Source of the DNA: DASRAA01 sp036512955
GTDB taxonomy: Bacteria > Acidobacteriota > Terriglobia > Terriglobales > Acidobacteriaceae
Assembly (NCBI GenBank): GCA_036512955.1
Contig: DATBZX010000346.1
Coordinates: 1-60,403 of the forward strand
Length of the DNA: 60,403 nt
Reading direction: 5' to 3'
A program made the translations under genes and the position numbers. Under the pieces are notes generated by a model that saw only the letters and a program-made list of their open reading frames with translations, was not told the DNA's origin and ran no database searches. Shown piece after piece: positions 8,477-17,177 of this stretch; positions within the stretch are counted from its first letter, which is position 1, and each line of letters starts with the position of its first letter.

Positions 8477-9736
8477 TTACTTGGGCGTCGGTTGTTCAGG
8501 CTTTGCCACAACAGCTTCTTTGGTTGTGGGTGCTGCCTTTTTTTTGGCCGCCACGGCATCGCGCTCGGCCAGTTCAAGCTTGGCCTCGGCATCGGTGACG
8601 TAGCGGAAGATTTGCACTCGTCCGGGATATTGCTCGGACGTCACTACACGGTTGTTCTTGTCGATGGCCAGGCCTGCGAGGCTGCTGAACTGGCCCGGCA
8701 GCAATCCATTTCCGCCCATCCAGATCAGAAGCCTGCCTTCGGGCGTGAATACCTGCACTCGGTTCTGCACTGCGTCGGCGACCCAGACGTGCCCGTCGGA
8801 ATCGACGGCGATGCCTTTGGGCCGCGCGAAATATCCTGGCCCGTCGCCCGCTTTCCCAAATGTGCGGATGAACTTTCCTTCGGCGTCGAAAACTTCGATC
8901 CGGTTGTTGAAAGTGTCGCTGACGAAGAGGCTCCCATCGGCGTCCACCGCGACGTTGGTCGGGTAGGAAAAATCGCCCGGGCCGGTCAAGTCGTGCTTGC
9001 CGCTGCGCGTGCCGATCGAGCGCAGGAACTTGTACGGCGGATCGGCGTCGTACACCAGCACCTGGTCAAGTCCGGTATCAGCTACGTAGAGGAAGCGGTT
9101 CTCATTGTCGACAGCCATGCCGGCGGGAACCGCCATGCCCTGGCCGATGCTGGCTTCGACCTTATTTTGTTTGTCGAACACCAGCACATGATGCAAGTCG
9201 CTGTCGGAGACGAACAGCCGGTCGCCGTCATCCAGCGTCACGCCGGTGATCATGTGGAAGCGCGCTTGAAACCCGTTCTTGATCATCTCGACGGCTTTGG
9301 TTTCGGGGTTGTAGATGAACACCGCCCGTACCTTCTCGTCGGCGGTGTAGATGCGGCCCTTCGAATCGACTCCCACACCGTAAGGGGTCACCAACTGGAA
9401 GAACAGCTTCTGGTTTTGCGGAACATCGCCCGCGGTCACACCTGCGAGGCGGTCCATCCATCCTTCCTTGCTCTTCTGCTGTGCCGCGGTTTCGCGCTTC
9501 TCGCCGAAAAACTGGCTGGAATACTTGATGCGCGCGATGGCCGGAGGGTTGGGCCACACGATCTTGGAGTAGTCCAGCACTTCGAGAGGATTGGGATCTT
9601 TTTTCGGCGGAGGTGCAGCCTGCTTCTTCTGCTTGGCATGGAGCGAAATTCCACATGCCAGCACGAGCGCCACGACGCAAACCAATGCCGCGCTTACCTT
9701 GCAGCGTCGAACCGAATTTGCAGCAACTTCAAGCAT
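8477..9736 (-). CDS. Secreted NHL-repeat beta-propeller protein (second copy)
   Basis: About 419 residues. Signal peptide (VCVVALVLACGISLHA), a basic Lys/Pro-rich linker (KKQAAPPPKKDPNP), then a segment around VLDYSKIVWPNPPAIARIKY and six NHL repeats (for example TPYGVGVDSKGRIYTAD and RPKGIAVDSDGHVWVAD). The C-terminus is Ala/Lys-rich. It is built like the NHL protein at 3266-4366, so the locus carries two related propellers, each next to a multihaem cytochrome. The ATG at 9736 is preferred: it lies 11 bp after the stop of the 16-haem gene, and the upstream extension overlaps that gene without need. A structural role is inferred. Confidence 0.9.
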   Translation of the reverse strand: MLEVAANSVRRCKVSAALVCVVALVLACGISLHAKQKKQAAPPPKKDPNPLEVLDYSKIVWPNPPAIARIKYSSQFFGEKRETAAQQKSKEGWMDRLAGVTAGDVPQNQKLFFQLVTPYGVGVDSKGRIYTADEKVRAVFIYNPETKAVEMIKNGFQARFHMITGVTLDDGDRLFVSDSDLHHVLVFDKQNKVEASIGQGMAVPAGMAVDNENRFLYVADTGLDQVLVYDADPPYKFLRSIGTRSGKHDLTGPGDFSYPTNVAVDADGSLFVSDTFNNRIEVFDAEGKFIRTFGKAGDGPGYFARPKGIAVDSDGHVWVADAVQNRVQVFTPEGRLLIWMGGNGLLPGQFSSLAGLAIDKNNRVVTSEQYPGRVQIFRYVTDAEAKLELAERDAVAAKKKAAPTTKEAVVAKPEQPTPK

Positions 9737-9747
9737 CGTTACTATTC

Positions 9748-11166
9748 TCACTGCTGTTGTCCTACCGTCTTGTGACACGTATCACAAAATGCGGTGTTTG
9801 TTGCCTGGTCTTTCACCAGCAGGTTTGGCTGCGCCGAAGAGTGCGGCTGGTGACAGGTCGCGCAATTCAGTACAGTCTTTACTTTGTCAGGGTCTTTGGG
9901 ATCCATCTGGTCCACCACTGGATGGCGGTTCACGGGGTGGCCGAGTCCGTACTTTATCGGGAGCTTGGGGACGGTTGCGAAATAGTCTTCTGGTAATTTC
10001 ACCTTGCCGTTGAAGATGGCAACCATGTGTTCTTTTTCCAGTTGCTGCGGCTTGGCGTCCGGTCCGTGGCACTCGAGGCATAACGGATTCGGGTTTGCAG
10101 CCCTGAGCAGGTGCACGTTGTCGCCGCCGTGAGGCTCATGGCAGGTGGCGCAACCCTGAGTGAAAGCCGGCTGGTGCAAGTGGGCCTTCTTCATCTGTTC
10201 TGCCTGCTCGCTGTGGCAATTCAAGCAGGCCGTGACTGGGTCTGGCTGGATGAATCCGGGTGTCCTGCCGGCGTGCGGGTTGTGACAGGTAGTGCAATCG
10301 CTCTGCGCGCCGGGATGCTGTACCTTGGCTTTCTCTATCTTCTCTGCCTGCTCGCTATGGCAGGTGACGCAAATCAACTTCGGCTCCGCTTGCGTCAAGA
10401 CAACCTTGCCGTCCTTCGCGGGCTGATGACAGGTATCGCACGCGCCGCCTTCGAATGGCGCATGCGTGAACTTCTGCATCAAGTGGGCTTGGGATGACTG
10501 GTGAGGATCATGACATTGGACGCAATTGGCGGTGCCGAACGGCTGACCCTGGTGGGCCTTGATCAAGTCGGCAGACGTAGCATCGTGACAGTCGAGGCAA
10601 AGCGCCGGAGGCGCCTTCGTCAGGTGGAACTCGTACTCGATCTTGCCTTTCTCACCAACCTTGTGCGTAACGTGGCAAGTTTCGCAACCCATCTCCAGCG
10701 CAGCATGGCGACTGCCGCCGGTGGGAATGTTCACTCCCTGTTTGTGGCAAGTCAAACAGAGGTTCTGGTCTTTGTCCCCAGATTCGGTCTTGATCAGCAG
10801 AAATTTGTTGTCCGAGGTGTGAGGGCTGTGGCACTTGACGCAATCGCGCACCGCTGGAGGATGAACCGTCCCCTTCAGTTCGGCGGCATTCTTGTCAGTA
10901 TGGCAGCTTAGGCAGAGGGCCTGGGTCGTTGTGGTGGTCAGCTTAACCCGGGTAATGTCTTTATTTACACGGACCTCGTGACAGGTGGTGCAGCCAGCCG
11001 TAACCGCTGCGTGAACCACTTTTCCTTTACCCTTGTCCTCATGGCACTCGATGCATTGGGCGGAAGTGGTTTCCTTGGTGAGCGGCACCGGATGGATGGC
11101 GGCGAGCAGAAAGCTCGAGCTCAGTACCACTGCCATCACCACGACTGACCTTACTGCCTTGGTCAC
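9748..11166 (-). CDS. Secreted 16-haem c-type cytochrome (doubled-CXXCH type)
   Basis: About 472 residues with sixteen CXXCH motifs spaced almost evenly from residue about 38 to the C-terminus. Most fall in pairs ending CHxPH or CHSEQ, the doubled-CXXCH pattern. The repeats (CVTCHSEQAEKIEKAKVQHP, then CLNCHSEQAEQMKKAHLHQP) point to internal duplication. A hydrophobic N-terminus (VVVMAVVLSSSFLLAA) exports it. The best start is the GTG at 11166 with GGAGG five bases upstream; the earlier in-frame codon at 11199 is a TTG without such a site. As first gene of the train it probably carries electrons through the periplasm between inner-membrane donors and the barrel complex (inference). Confidence 0.93.
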   Translation of the reverse strand: MTKAVRSVVVMAVVLSSSFLLAAIHPVPLTKETTSAQCIECHEDKGKGKVVHAAVTAGCTTCHEVRVNKDITRVKLTTTTTQALCLSCHTDKNAAELKGTVHPPAVRDCVKCHSPHTSDNKFLLIKTESGDKDQNLCLTCHKQGVNIPTGGSRHAALEMGCETCHVTHKVGEKGKIEYEFHLTKAPPALCLDCHDATSADLIKAHQGQPFGTANCVQCHDPHQSSQAHLMQKFTHAPFEGGACDTCHQPAKDGKVVLTQAEPKLICVTCHSEQAEKIEKAKVQHPGAQSDCTTCHNPHAGRTPGFIQPDPVTACLNCHSEQAEQMKKAHLHQPAFTQGCATCHEPHGGDNVHLLRAANPNPLCLECHGPDAKPQQLEKEHMVAIFNGKVKLPEDYFATVPKLPIKYGLGHPVNRHPVVDQMDPKDPDKVKTVLNCATCHQPHSSAQPNLLVKDQATNTAFCDTCHKTVGQQQ

Positions 11167-11757
11167 AACACCCTCCAACCAGCAGATCAGTATGTGCAAT
11201 AAGATGGCCGAAATCGAAGCACATCATGGCGAGATGCTCTAATCATACATAAAATATTGCAATTAATAGACTTACATATTGTGTCGCCGTCCCCACAATC
11301 ATTCTTGTGGAGCCGTTTGGTTTCCTCATTATGGGTTTTCCCCCACAGCCGCAAGGTGAAATGGCGCAGCCATCGGGGGCTTTCTCTAACCGCTGAGGCA
11401 GAAGTACTCTCCCGATGAAAATCATCACTCCAGTGATTCCCAGTCCAGAAGCTCACCATTGCAACGGCGCCCATTTTCTCACGGAAGCGCTGGCGAATAA
11501 CCAAACACAACAGCAGAGGAGGCGTCTACAAGCAAGGCATCGGGCCAACCAATGCGGTAGGCAAACAAGCCCCGTCTCGCGGCCTGATATCCAGATCGCG
11601 GTGCGCGGTTTGATCACAAGTTTGGGTGATATGCCTCACTTAAGTCATCCTCCGCGCGACGGGACATGCCGTAACCTATTTTTTATCAATGACTTCGAAA
11701 AATCACGATTTTGGCTCCCGACGTGCGAATGTCAATGGCGAAGGGAAGGAACCGTCC
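11167..11757. promoter_or_regulatory. Divergent intergenic region between the cytochrome train and resB
   Basis: About 590 bp without a convincing gene; the small ORFs here have no ribosome site. It must hold promoters for the minus-strand 16-haem gene and the plus-strand resB. An AT-rich patch at about 11240-11280 is the clearest promoter-like DNA, but I cannot assign a good -35/-10 pair. A perfect inverted repeat (CCACAA, 6-base spacer, TTGTGG) at 11293-11310 lies next to it and could be a regulator site for one or both operons. Confidence 0.5.
11293..11310. promoter_or_regulatory. Perfect inverted repeat, candidate operator
   Basis: CCACAA and TTGTGG separated by TCATTC. It lies about 130 bp upstream of the 16-haem start and 450 bp upstream of resB, beside the AT-rich patch. 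The symmetry fits a dimeric regulator. No family is assigned. Confidence 0.3.
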
Positions 11758-13242
11758 ATGGCCCTCGATGTGCTATCGATACCAAAAAAAATCTATAGAA
11801 CCCTAGCCAATCTGCGTACCGGAGTCGTACTTCTAATTCTTGTCGTCATTGCTTCAGCGTTGGGGACGTTTGTGTTGCAACGTCCGGTGACCGAACCCGA
11901 CAAATTGCAAGCGGCGTACTCGCCGCAAACCCTGCGTCTGCTGGATCGCCTAACTCTCACCGATATTTTCCATTCCTGGTGGTTCCTGTCGCTGCTCGCG
12001 CTGGTTAGCATGAGCATCATTTTCGTATCTATTGAGCGCTTCCCGAATGCCTGGCGTTTCTTCGCACGGCCTTATCGCAAGACGGATTCGCACTTCCGTT
12101 CGGCCAATCCATACAAACTCGAGCTGCCGATTCGCCAGGCCGACCAAGGACTGAACGCCGCGGAGCGCGCACTGGAGAAACTGAGATGGCCGGTTGAGCG
12201 CATCGTGGACAACGGAGATACCTCACTTTACGCCGAGAAGAACCGCTTCTCCGTTATGGCCGTGTACCTGATCCATGCCAGCCTTCTGCTCATTTTCCTC
12301 GGCGGCATTATCGATGGCGTATTTGGATTCAGCGGCTTCATGGCCATTCCTCAAGGTGAGCAGCGCAATGTGATCGAACTCAAGAACGGAAAGACAAAGC
12401 AGTTGCCGTTCAGCGTGCAGTGCAAGAGCGCTGGCCAGGAAAATTACGCCGACGGCTCACCCAAGAGATGGTGGTCGAAGCTGGCGGTCGTCGAAAGCGG
12501 CAAAGAGATCGAGGCCAAGGAAATTGTGGTCAACGACCCGCTTGTCTATCACGGGCTGCGTTTCTATCAAGCCAGCTACTGGATCGATAACAAGAAGGTG
12601 GACGGCCTTCGTATCGCGTATTCTGGGATGGAAAGCACGCTCATGCCCCTGGAGTTGCGTTTCAACCAGCCGGTCAACCTGGATTCCGAAACCACCGCAA
12701 AGCTGGTGGAGTTTCTGCCCGACGCCTTCGTGCGCGATGGACAGGTCTTCAAGAAGACGGAGAACCTCGGCAACCTCGCGTTTGCGCTGGAAGTCACCAA
12801 TCGTGCCGACAACTCGACAACCAAGATTTGGCTGTTCCCGGCTGAAGGTAATGTCGTGGGTGCCGAGAACGTGAAGTTCCAATTCAAGAACCCGACATCC
12901 GCGAAGGACATCGACTTCTCTCCGGTGACTGGGTTGGAAATTTCCTATGAACCGGGACAGTGGTTCGTGTGGGCCGGCTGTCTGCTAATGGGTGTGGGCC
13001 TGTTCGTAGCCTTCTACATGGTGCACATGCGGATCTGGGCCGTCGAAGTACGGGATGCCCAAGGCAAACTGGTCCTGTGGATCGGCGGAGCGGCCAACAA
13101 GAACAAGGACCGCTTCGAACAGAAATTCTCGGAAGTTGTAGCTGAAATTCGCAATGAACTCGACAAAAGCACACCCACTGGCCGCCCTTCGGTGCAACAA
13201 CACAGCGAACATCCTGTATTGACGATGGTGGGCACGAAGTAA
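11758..13242 (+). CDS. resB: Cytochrome c biogenesis protein ResB
   Basis: About 494 residues. N-terminal transmembrane segments (TGVVLLILVVIASALGTFV; WFLSLLALVSMSIIFV; VYLIHASLLLIFLGGII), a large periplasmic domain (about residues 180-390) and a last segment (FVWAGCLLMGVGLFVAFYMV), the ResB layout. With CcsA it forms the System II synthase that exports haem and attaches it to CXXCH proteins. The first start at 11689 is passed over for the ATG at 11758, which has AAGGA 8 bases upstream. It is followed after 22 bp by ccsA, so the two form an operon. It is divergent from the multihaem genes, its likely clients; the window needs about 55 CXXCH attachments. Confidence 0.92.
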   Translation: MALDVLSIPKKIYRTLANLRTGVVLLILVVIASALGTFVLQRPVTEPDKLQAAYSPQTLRLLDRLTLTDIFHSWWFLSLLALVSMSIIFVSIERFPNAWRFFARPYRKTDSHFRSANPYKLELPIRQADQGLNAAERALEKLRWPVERIVDNGDTSLYAEKNRFSVMAVYLIHASLLLIFLGGIIDGVFGFSGFMAIPQGEQRNVIELKNGKTKQLPFSVQCKSAGQENYADGSPKRWWSKLAVVESGKEIEAKEIVVNDPLVYHGLRFYQASYWIDNKKVDGLRIAYSGMESTLMPLELRFNQPVNLDSETTAKLVEFLPDAFVRDGQVFKKTENLGNLAFALEVTNRADNSTTKIWLFPAEGNVVGAENVKFQFKNPTSAKDIDFSPVTGLEISYEPGQWFVWAGCLLMGVGLFVAFYMVHMRIWAVEVRDAQGKLVLWIGGAANKNKDRFEQKFSEVVAEIRNELDKSTPTGRPSVQQHSEHPVLTMVGTK

Positions 13243-13264
13243 CAAGACGAAGGAGTCTGGAAAC

Positions 13265-14683
13265 ATGTCAACACGCGCACGAGTCACCCAAATCGAACCG
13301 CCCGCAGTCACAGGTGGTAACGCGTTGCTGATCCTGGTGGGCCTGGGAGTGGCCTTCCTGTTGATCACCGCGCTACTTGGCGCCGCGAAGGCGGGCGGGA
13401 ACCTCTTCAATGAAAGCAACCTGCTTTATGTCGCACTCATTTTTTACGCAGGCGCGGGCGCTCTCTACATGGGGTTTGGAGTCACCGGAACCGCCAAGTA
13501 CGTCAAGTACGCGTCCATCTGCACTGCGATTGGATTTGTAGCCAACACTCTGGCTGTGGCGCATCGCTGGTATCTGTCGGGACGCCCGCCATTCGCCAGC
13601 ATTTATGAAATGCTGTTGAGCTTCGTCTGGACGCTGGCGCTGTTGACGCTGGTCGCAGAAAAGAAATTCGGGGTAAAGATCATCGGAAGCATTACCATGC
13701 CGCTGGCGGTCGTCTGCGTCATCCTGATGCAACTCCTTCCATCCGAGGTCCGGCCGCTGGTGCCGGCACTGCAATCAACCTGGCTGCACGTGCATGTCAC
13801 CCTTGCCATGTTGAGCTACGCAACCTGCGCTGTGAGCTTCGCCCTGGCGATGATGTTCCTCATCAAGGACAGCTTCAGCACCGAATCGTTCCTGGCATGG
13901 ACGAGCGCTCTGGTCAGCGGAATCTACCTGGGCATCGTGGCTACCCGATTCGAGCGTTGGGGCGGCCTCTCCGTCACAGCGTGGGACGCACAGAACAAGT
14001 CTGACGTTTTCCTGGGACGCGGTGTGCGCTTGTTTGTCACCATCCCGGATCTCGGCTGGCTCTTTGTGATTGCCCTGCTCGGCGCTCTGGTTCCACTCGC
14101 TCTTTATTTCCTTGCACGCTTCCGTCACAACGTCTCTTACCTGGCGGTTGCCAACAAGGCAGTCTTTGTCGGAATCATGTTGCAACTGGTGGTGCTCGGC
14201 GCATTCGTACTGCGCACGAAAGACTCAACCTACGCTTCGCCTTTTCAGGATGGACTTTATCCGACTTCCCTGGCAGCTTCGCCGTTCATGCTCGGCGGGA
14301 TGGTTGCTGCTATCTTTGCATCGCTGCTTTACCTGATGCTGTTGTGGCGCCGCAATGATCTGCAGGACTTACTCCCCAGTGGTGACACGCTCGATCGTGT
14401 GACCTACAAAACCATTTGCATCGCCTTTCCATTGCTGACCGGCATGATCGCAACCGGAGCGTTCTGGGCCAATCGGACTTGGGGCTCGTACTGGAGTTGG
14501 GACCCTAAGGAAACCTGGGCAGCAATCACCTGGCTGGTCTATGCCGGCTATCTGCACATGCGCGTGACGCGCGGCTGGCGCGGTCGTCGTGCAGCGTATT
14601 TTGCGATCCTCGGCTTTGGTGTCGTGATTTTCACATTCCTTGGCGTGACGTATCTGCTTCCCGGCCTACACGCATACGCATGA
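13265..14683 (+). CDS. ccsA: Cytochrome c biogenesis protein CcsA (ResC type)
   Basis: 472 residues, strongly hydrophobic with many transmembrane segments. The tryptophan-rich haem-handling motif is visible near the C-terminus (WGSYWSWDPKETWAAITWL), with conserved His in flanking loops (for example VAHRWY and WLHVHV). It is the haem-presenting half of the System II cytochrome c synthase. It has a GAAGGAG ribosome site and lies 22 bp after resB. The two proteins together replace the CcmABCDEFGH system. Confidence 0.95.
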   Translation: MSTRARVTQIEPPAVTGGNALLILVGLGVAFLLITALLGAAKAGGNLFNESNLLYVALIFYAGAGALYMGFGVTGTAKYVKYASICTAIGFVANTLAVAHRWYLSGRPPFASIYEMLLSFVWTLALLTLVAEKKFGVKIIGSITMPLAVVCVILMQLLPSEVRPLVPALQSTWLHVHVTLAMLSYATCAVSFALAMMFLIKDSFSTESFLAWTSALVSGIYLGIVATRFERWGGLSVTAWDAQNKSDVFLGRGVRLFVTIPDLGWLFVIALLGALVPLALYFLARFRHNVSYLAVANKAVFVGIMLQLVVLGAFVLRTKDSTYASPFQDGLYPTSLAASPFMLGGMVAAIFASLLYLMLLWRRNDLQDLLPSGDTLDRVTYKTICIAFPLLTGMIATGAFWANRTWGSYWSWDPKETWAAITWLVYAGYLHMRVTRGWRGRRAAYFAILGFGVVIFTFLGVTYLLPGLHAYA

Positions 14684-14695
14684 GGTTCCTCAGGC

Positions 14696-14753
14696 CTGGT
14701 GAAGCGGGACTTGAATAGGGATTAGGCCCCATATTTACGGTCCCGCTCACCAG
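14696..14753 (+). terminator. Long-stem inverted repeat after ccsA
   Basis: CTGGTGAAGCGGGAC pairs with GTCCCGCTCACCAG, 14 bp with one bulged A and a loop of about 29 nt. It lies 13 bp past the ccsA stop and about 50 bp before the histidine kinase. Only a short TTTT follows, a few bases downstream, so it may be a weak terminator or a transcript-end stabiliser. Confidence 0.5.
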
Positions 14754-14806
14754 CCCTGACGTTTTGGGTGTTCAGTGATACTGTTTGGATATAACACCCT
14801 GCTGCC

Positions 14807-15943
14807 GTGAACACCCCAACACAAAATCGGTTGAATGAAACGGTAACCCAGTGGCCAGTGAAGCCGGCGGAGACGGTGGTCCGCAAGCGTCACATTAATT
14901 GGACTCTTAAAGCCGTGCTGCCCATTGCGGCCGTTCTGCTCAATGGCCTGCTGCTGTTCATGCTGGTGTCGTCCTCCCTCGAGACCGACCAACGCAACGG
15001 CGTGATTGCCGTGGCAGCCGGCGGTGCGTTTGTAGTCTGTGTCGCGGTCATCATGGTGCTGGCGGTGCAGATTCGTCGCCCCATGTTGGAACTTCAAGAG
15101 AAGATCGCACGCGTCCAACTCGGCGACATGGATGTGAAGGTGAGCTTCGCAGACCGCAAGGATGAGATCGGAGACCTGGGGCGGGACTTCAACGACATGG
15201 TGGCGCAGCTCAAAGCCAGCCGCGAAGAGATCGAGCGACTGCACCATACCCAGATGTCGCGCGCCGAGCACTTTGCAACCCTGGGAGAACTAGCCGCCGG
15301 ACTGGCCCACGAGATACGCAATCCATTGGCGGGTATCGCCGGTGTACTCGACATCGTCAGCCGTGATTTGCCCGCCACTAGCGTCGCACGCGAAGTCATC
15401 CACGACGCCAAACAGGAGGCGATGCAGATCAATCGCATTCTCACCGAGTTGCTGGATACTGCGCGTCCCAAGCCGCCGCAGCTTCGCGTCACGGAGATCG
15501 TCGGGACGGTGGAACACGCTGTTCTCTTCGCCCGCCAGCAGGCGGTGACCAAGCGCATCAACATCGAGTTCGAAGTGAAGGGTGCGCTCCCTCCGGTCGA
15601 ACACGATCCCAACCAGATCAACCAGGTGCTTTTGAACTTGATCTTGAACGCAATTCAATCCATGGACAAGCCGGGCACGATTCACGTGACCCTGGAACAG
15701 GATGGCGACGTTGCTGTCATTTCGGTTTCTGACGAAGGCAAGGGTATCGCTCAGGAGAATCTGTCGAACATCTTTCGGCCTTTCTTCACTACCAAGGGTC
15801 AGGGTACTGGACTGGGACTGTCGCTCGCACGCCGTATCGTGGAGTCGCATGGCGGGACGATCACAGTTAGCAGCGAAGTGGGGTCCGGAACCCAGTTCGA
15901 AGTCCGGCTGCCAATCGCGCGTCCTCAGGCTCAAGTCTGCTAG
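14807..15943 (+). CDS. Membrane sensor histidine kinase (HAMP-HisKA-HATPase)
   Basis: 378 residues. Two transmembrane segments (about 33-55 and 66-87) with only a very short loop between them, then HAMP (about 88-142), HisKA with the phospho-acceptor in LAAGLAHEIRNPLAG (H168), and a HATPase_c domain with an N box (NQVLLNLILNAIQS) and G boxes (DEGKGIA, GTGLGLSLA). The near-absence of a periplasmic sensor loop suggests it senses the membrane or a cytoplasmic signal. The start is a GTG at 14807. No response regulator lies beside it, so it is an orphan; its partner may be elsewhere. Whether it regulates the cytochrome genes is unknown. Confidence 0.9.
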   Translation: MNTPTQNRLNETVTQWPVKPAETVVRKRHINWTLKAVLPIAAVLLNGLLLFMLVSSSLETDQRNGVIAVAAGGAFVVCVAVIMVLAVQIRRPMLELQEKIARVQLGDMDVKVSFADRKDEIGDLGRDFNDMVAQLKASREEIERLHHTQMSRAEHFATLGELAAGLAHEIRNPLAGIAGVLDIVSRDLPATSVAREVIHDAKQEAMQINRILTELLDTARPKPPQLRVTEIVGTVEHAVLFARQQAVTKRINIEFEVKGALPPVEHDPNQINQVLLNLILNAIQSMDKPGTIHVTLEQDGDVAVISVSDEGKGIAQENLSNIFRPFFTTKGQGTGLGLSLARRIVESHGGTITVSSEVGSGTQFEVRLPIARPQAQVC

Positions 15944-16094
15944 GTCTCCGAGCCCCTTTTTGAGCCACGCCTTCTCCCCTTAGTTGCGGAGAATCAGGCG
16001 GGTGACAGAGTGGGTATGAATACGAAAAATCACTCCATCAAAATCTTCTGATAACACACGGTCCATTGCTGCGCCGTTGGTTGCGCCTGGGAAC

Positions 16095-17129
16095 ATGACG
16101 CTTACGGTAGAACGCATTCTGATTGCAACACTCGTCGTAACGGTGGCCGCCTGCGGTCGAACAGCTGCTGCACAGACCACGCCGCCAACGGATCAAGTGC
16201 GGTCAACAGTAGAACCCACCACAATCGCTACGCCGAACAATGCACCTCGGAACATACTGGAGCCATCGTTTCCCACCGACGCCACCGAGAGCGCGCTCCC
16301 GCTCCAGCCCTTGTTCGATTTCAAGGAGTCCGACATCAAGTTCAAACTGCCGAACCTGATGAGTACCCTTCGCGACAGCAAGCATGAAAGTTGGGTGCTG
16401 GCACCTTATCCCGATCCCAAAACCAGCCTGCCGCTCATCGGTGCAGGATTCAGTCTCGATGTTGAGGCGAGAGAGCATCCGCAACTCGACCCACTCAACC
16501 CCAACACATTTCTTGAACCCTCCAGCGCTCAACTATGGCAGGCGGCAGGACTTGATTCGGCTAGACTGCAGATTATCCTTGATCGTTTTGATGCCAACTT
16601 GAAGGCTTGGAAGAAGAAGGGTTATCGCAAGAAGATGAAGAAGCATCAGCTTCCTGCTGAGATTACGCATGAACAGGCGACGGCGTTACTGCGAATCTCG
16701 GCCATTCAGGCCACACACAACGCACGAGCTTATTGCCGCGAGTTCGATCAGTTAACCGCGTCGCAGCAGATGGGATTAACCCAGTTGGTGTACCAGATGG
16801 GCGTGAACCTCGAGGAGTTTACGCAGTTTCTCGGTGTACTGAACGATCTGAGCTACCGAGATTCAACGCAGTCCAGCAGCAGTGTCGAAGCAGAAGCAGC
16901 GCATTGGAAGACGGTGCAAACCATGCTTATTCAGAGCGACTGGGCCAGACGCTATAGCACCCGCGCCATAACCGTCATCGCGATGTTCGACCCGGATTAC
17001 ATTGAGAATCCTAAAGAAGCGGAGCGTGAAGTACAGGCGACGCTGCATCCGCATCGTCACAAAAAGTCACATAAGAAGTCGGTCAGCGCTGGGAGCAAGA
17101 CCAACCGACCGGACCGCACATCCGGGTGA
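16095..17129 (+). CDS. Secreted protein with a T4-lysozyme-like (GH24-type) pattern
   Basis: 344 residues. Signal sequence (ILIATLVVTVAAC, also a weak lipobox) and a Pro/Thr-rich linker. Residues 96-120 (KHES, YPDP, LIGAGFSLD) match the order of the T4 lysozyme catalytic segment: Glu, YxD, then [T]IGxGxxL. That places E98 and D107 at the Glu/Asp positions and puts Leu114 where T4 lysozyme has its catalytic Thr. Residues about 220-300 (MGLTQLVYQMG, then F and L positions, SDWARRY, RAITVIAMF) follow the C-terminal lobe (a VFQMG-like turn, SxWY, RAxxVI). It is probably a divergent peptidoglycan-binding or -cleaving protein. The C-terminus is Lys/His-rich. The ATG at 16095 has GGGAA upstream. Confidence 0.6.
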   Translation: MTLTVERILIATLVVTVAACGRTAAAQTTPPTDQVRSTVEPTTIATPNNAPRNILEPSFPTDATESALPLQPLFDFKESDIKFKLPNLMSTLRDSKHESWVLAPYPDPKTSLPLIGAGFSLDVEAREHPQLDPLNPNTFLEPSSAQLWQAAGLDSARLQIILDRFDANLKAWKKKGYRKKMKKHQLPAEITHEQATALLRISAIQATHNARAYCREFDQLTASQQMGLTQLVYQMGVNLEEFTQFLGVLNDLSYRDSTQSSSSVEAEAAHWKTVQTMLIQSDWARRYSTRAITVIAMFDPDYIENPKEAEREVQATLHPHRHKKSHKKSVSAGSKTNRPDRTSG

Positions 17130-17177
17130 GCGGCAAGTAACGTCGGTGTAGAAAAGGGGGATCGCCGGGAATCTCGC

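Noticed and set aside
8441..9775. 444-codon plus-strand frame opposite the NHL gene
   Set aside because: It mirrors the NHL repeats on the other strand and shows no protein features of its own.
11415..11798. 127-codon frame in the resB leader
   Set aside because: It overlaps the start of resB in another frame and has no signal, domain or ribosome site.
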